Below are positions 56,863-57,208 of a stretch of DNA of 57,208 nt, piece after piece. Origin of the DNA: Alphaproteobacteria bacterium. Its GTDB lineage: Bacteria; Pseudomonadota; Alphaproteobacteria; Ferrovibrionales; Ferrovibrionaceae. Each line of letters starts with the position of its first letter. The first letter of the stretch is position 1. Location: contig JAHCJQ010000009.1 of the NCBI GenBank assembly GCA_026126215.1, positions 1 through 57,208 of the forward strand, given 5' to 3'. Both the position numbers and the translations under genes were made by a program. Below the pieces are notes generated by a model, which was given only the letters and a program-made list of their open reading frames with translations, searched no databases and had not been told where the DNA came from.

Positions 56863-57208
56863 CTAGCCCGAACGGATGGTGCGCGCCGCCTCGTCCCGCT
56901 CGAAAAGATACAGCAGAATGCGTAGAGCCGGGCCCCTTGGGCCGGACAGTTCGGGATCGCGCGCAAGGATAAGCCTGGTTTCGTCGCGGGCCATTTCCAG
57001 CAGATCGGCATGTGCGGCCAGGTCGGCGATGCGGAACTCCGGCAGCCCGCTCTGGCGCGTGCCAAGAAGTTCGCCCGCGCCCCTGAGGCGCAGATCCTCC
57101 TCGGCGATGCGGAAGCCATCCTCGGTCTCGCGCAGGATCTTGAGGCGGGCCCGCGCGGTCTCGCCGAGCGGCTGGCCGTAAAGCAGCAGACAGGTGCCGG
57201 CGCGTCCA
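56863..57208 (-). CDS. recG: ATP-dependent DNA helicase RecG, C-terminal fragment
   Basis: Partial gene running off the window edge; the last 114 residues are visible. The reading frame gives GRAGTCLLLYGQ, then DGFRIAEEDLRLRGAGELLG, TRQSGLPEFRIADL, and a Leu/Arg-rich end finishing RTIRSG. DGFRIAEEDLRLRGAGELLG with TRQSG is the RecG/Mfd motif that couples ATP hydrolysis to fork or branch translocation. The stop codon is at 56865-56863. It is convergent with the DUF502 gene, an order common in Alphaproteobacteria. Confidence 0.93.
   Translation of the reverse strand, partial: GRAGTCLLLYGQPLGETARARLKILRETEDGFRIAEEDLRLRGAGELLGTRQSGLPEFRIADLAAHADLLEMARDETRLILARDPELSGPRGPALRILLYLFERDEAARTIRSG

Overview
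The window is high-GC chromosomal DNA from an alphaproteobacterium, probably a member of Rhodospirillales or a related order. I base this on gene order (SPOR protein-nagZ-scpA-scpB-tatABC, serS-surE-pcm-nlpD, yajC-secD-secF-Mth938), on Mg-type HemB, on frequent ATGA and GTGA overlaps, and on several small proteins typical of Alphaproteobacteria. The genus cannot be fixed from the sequence alone.

Bases 1-33.8 kb are almost entirely housekeeping. On the plus strand are argS, a SPOR-domain protein, nagZ, a site-2 protease, scpA/scpB, an FbpC-type ABC ATPase and tatA/tatB/tatC. hemB lies convergent to these. serS, surE, pcm and an nlpD-like lipoprotein gene follow, then a minus-strand DUF815 ATPase. 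Next are yajC-secD-secF and an Mth938/NDUFAF3-like gene, a minus-strand PuuD-like membrane protein, an NDUFAF6-like squalene/phytoene synthase-family gene, minus-strand trmFO, and an FtsX/MacB-type permease. uvrA with two small conserved hypothetical genes runs on the minus strand, divergent from ssb and gyrA. gyrA leads into coaD, two tandem cyclophilins, queA and tgt. A tRNA-Lys(TTT) gene ends this block.

From 34 to 56 kb the content is accessory or signalling. It holds a metacaspase-like protein, a hemerythrin-like protein, a secreted nuclease, a PQQ-type sugar dehydrogenase and a VPxPA/PEP-CTERM protein. A type I secretion locus follows (39.1-48.6 kb): TolC, a CHASE2 adenylate cyclase, and on the opposite strand HlyD and the ABC exporter, with a divergent FecR-RTX substrate. 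After it come an amidase, an SDR, a soluble two-PAS histidine kinase, a GT2 plus ArnT-like glycosyltransferase pair, and an alpha/beta hydrolase carrying the full fluoroacetate-dehalogenase residue set. DUF502 and the C-terminal end of recG close the window.

The best candidate for a little-described system is the 39.1-48.6 kb locus. It joins a complete type I secretion machine, a CHASE2 class III cyclase and a large FecR-RTX exported protein, with an unusually dyad-rich divergent control region. Other points of note are a Gln at the GyrA quinolone position (Ser83 in E. coli), neighbouring homologues of two mitochondrial complex I assembly factors, and CtrA-like TTAACCAT motifs confined to accessory intergenic regions. 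No CRISPR array, insertion sequence, integrase or rRNA is visible. All functional calls come from reading motifs and gene order; no database search was run.
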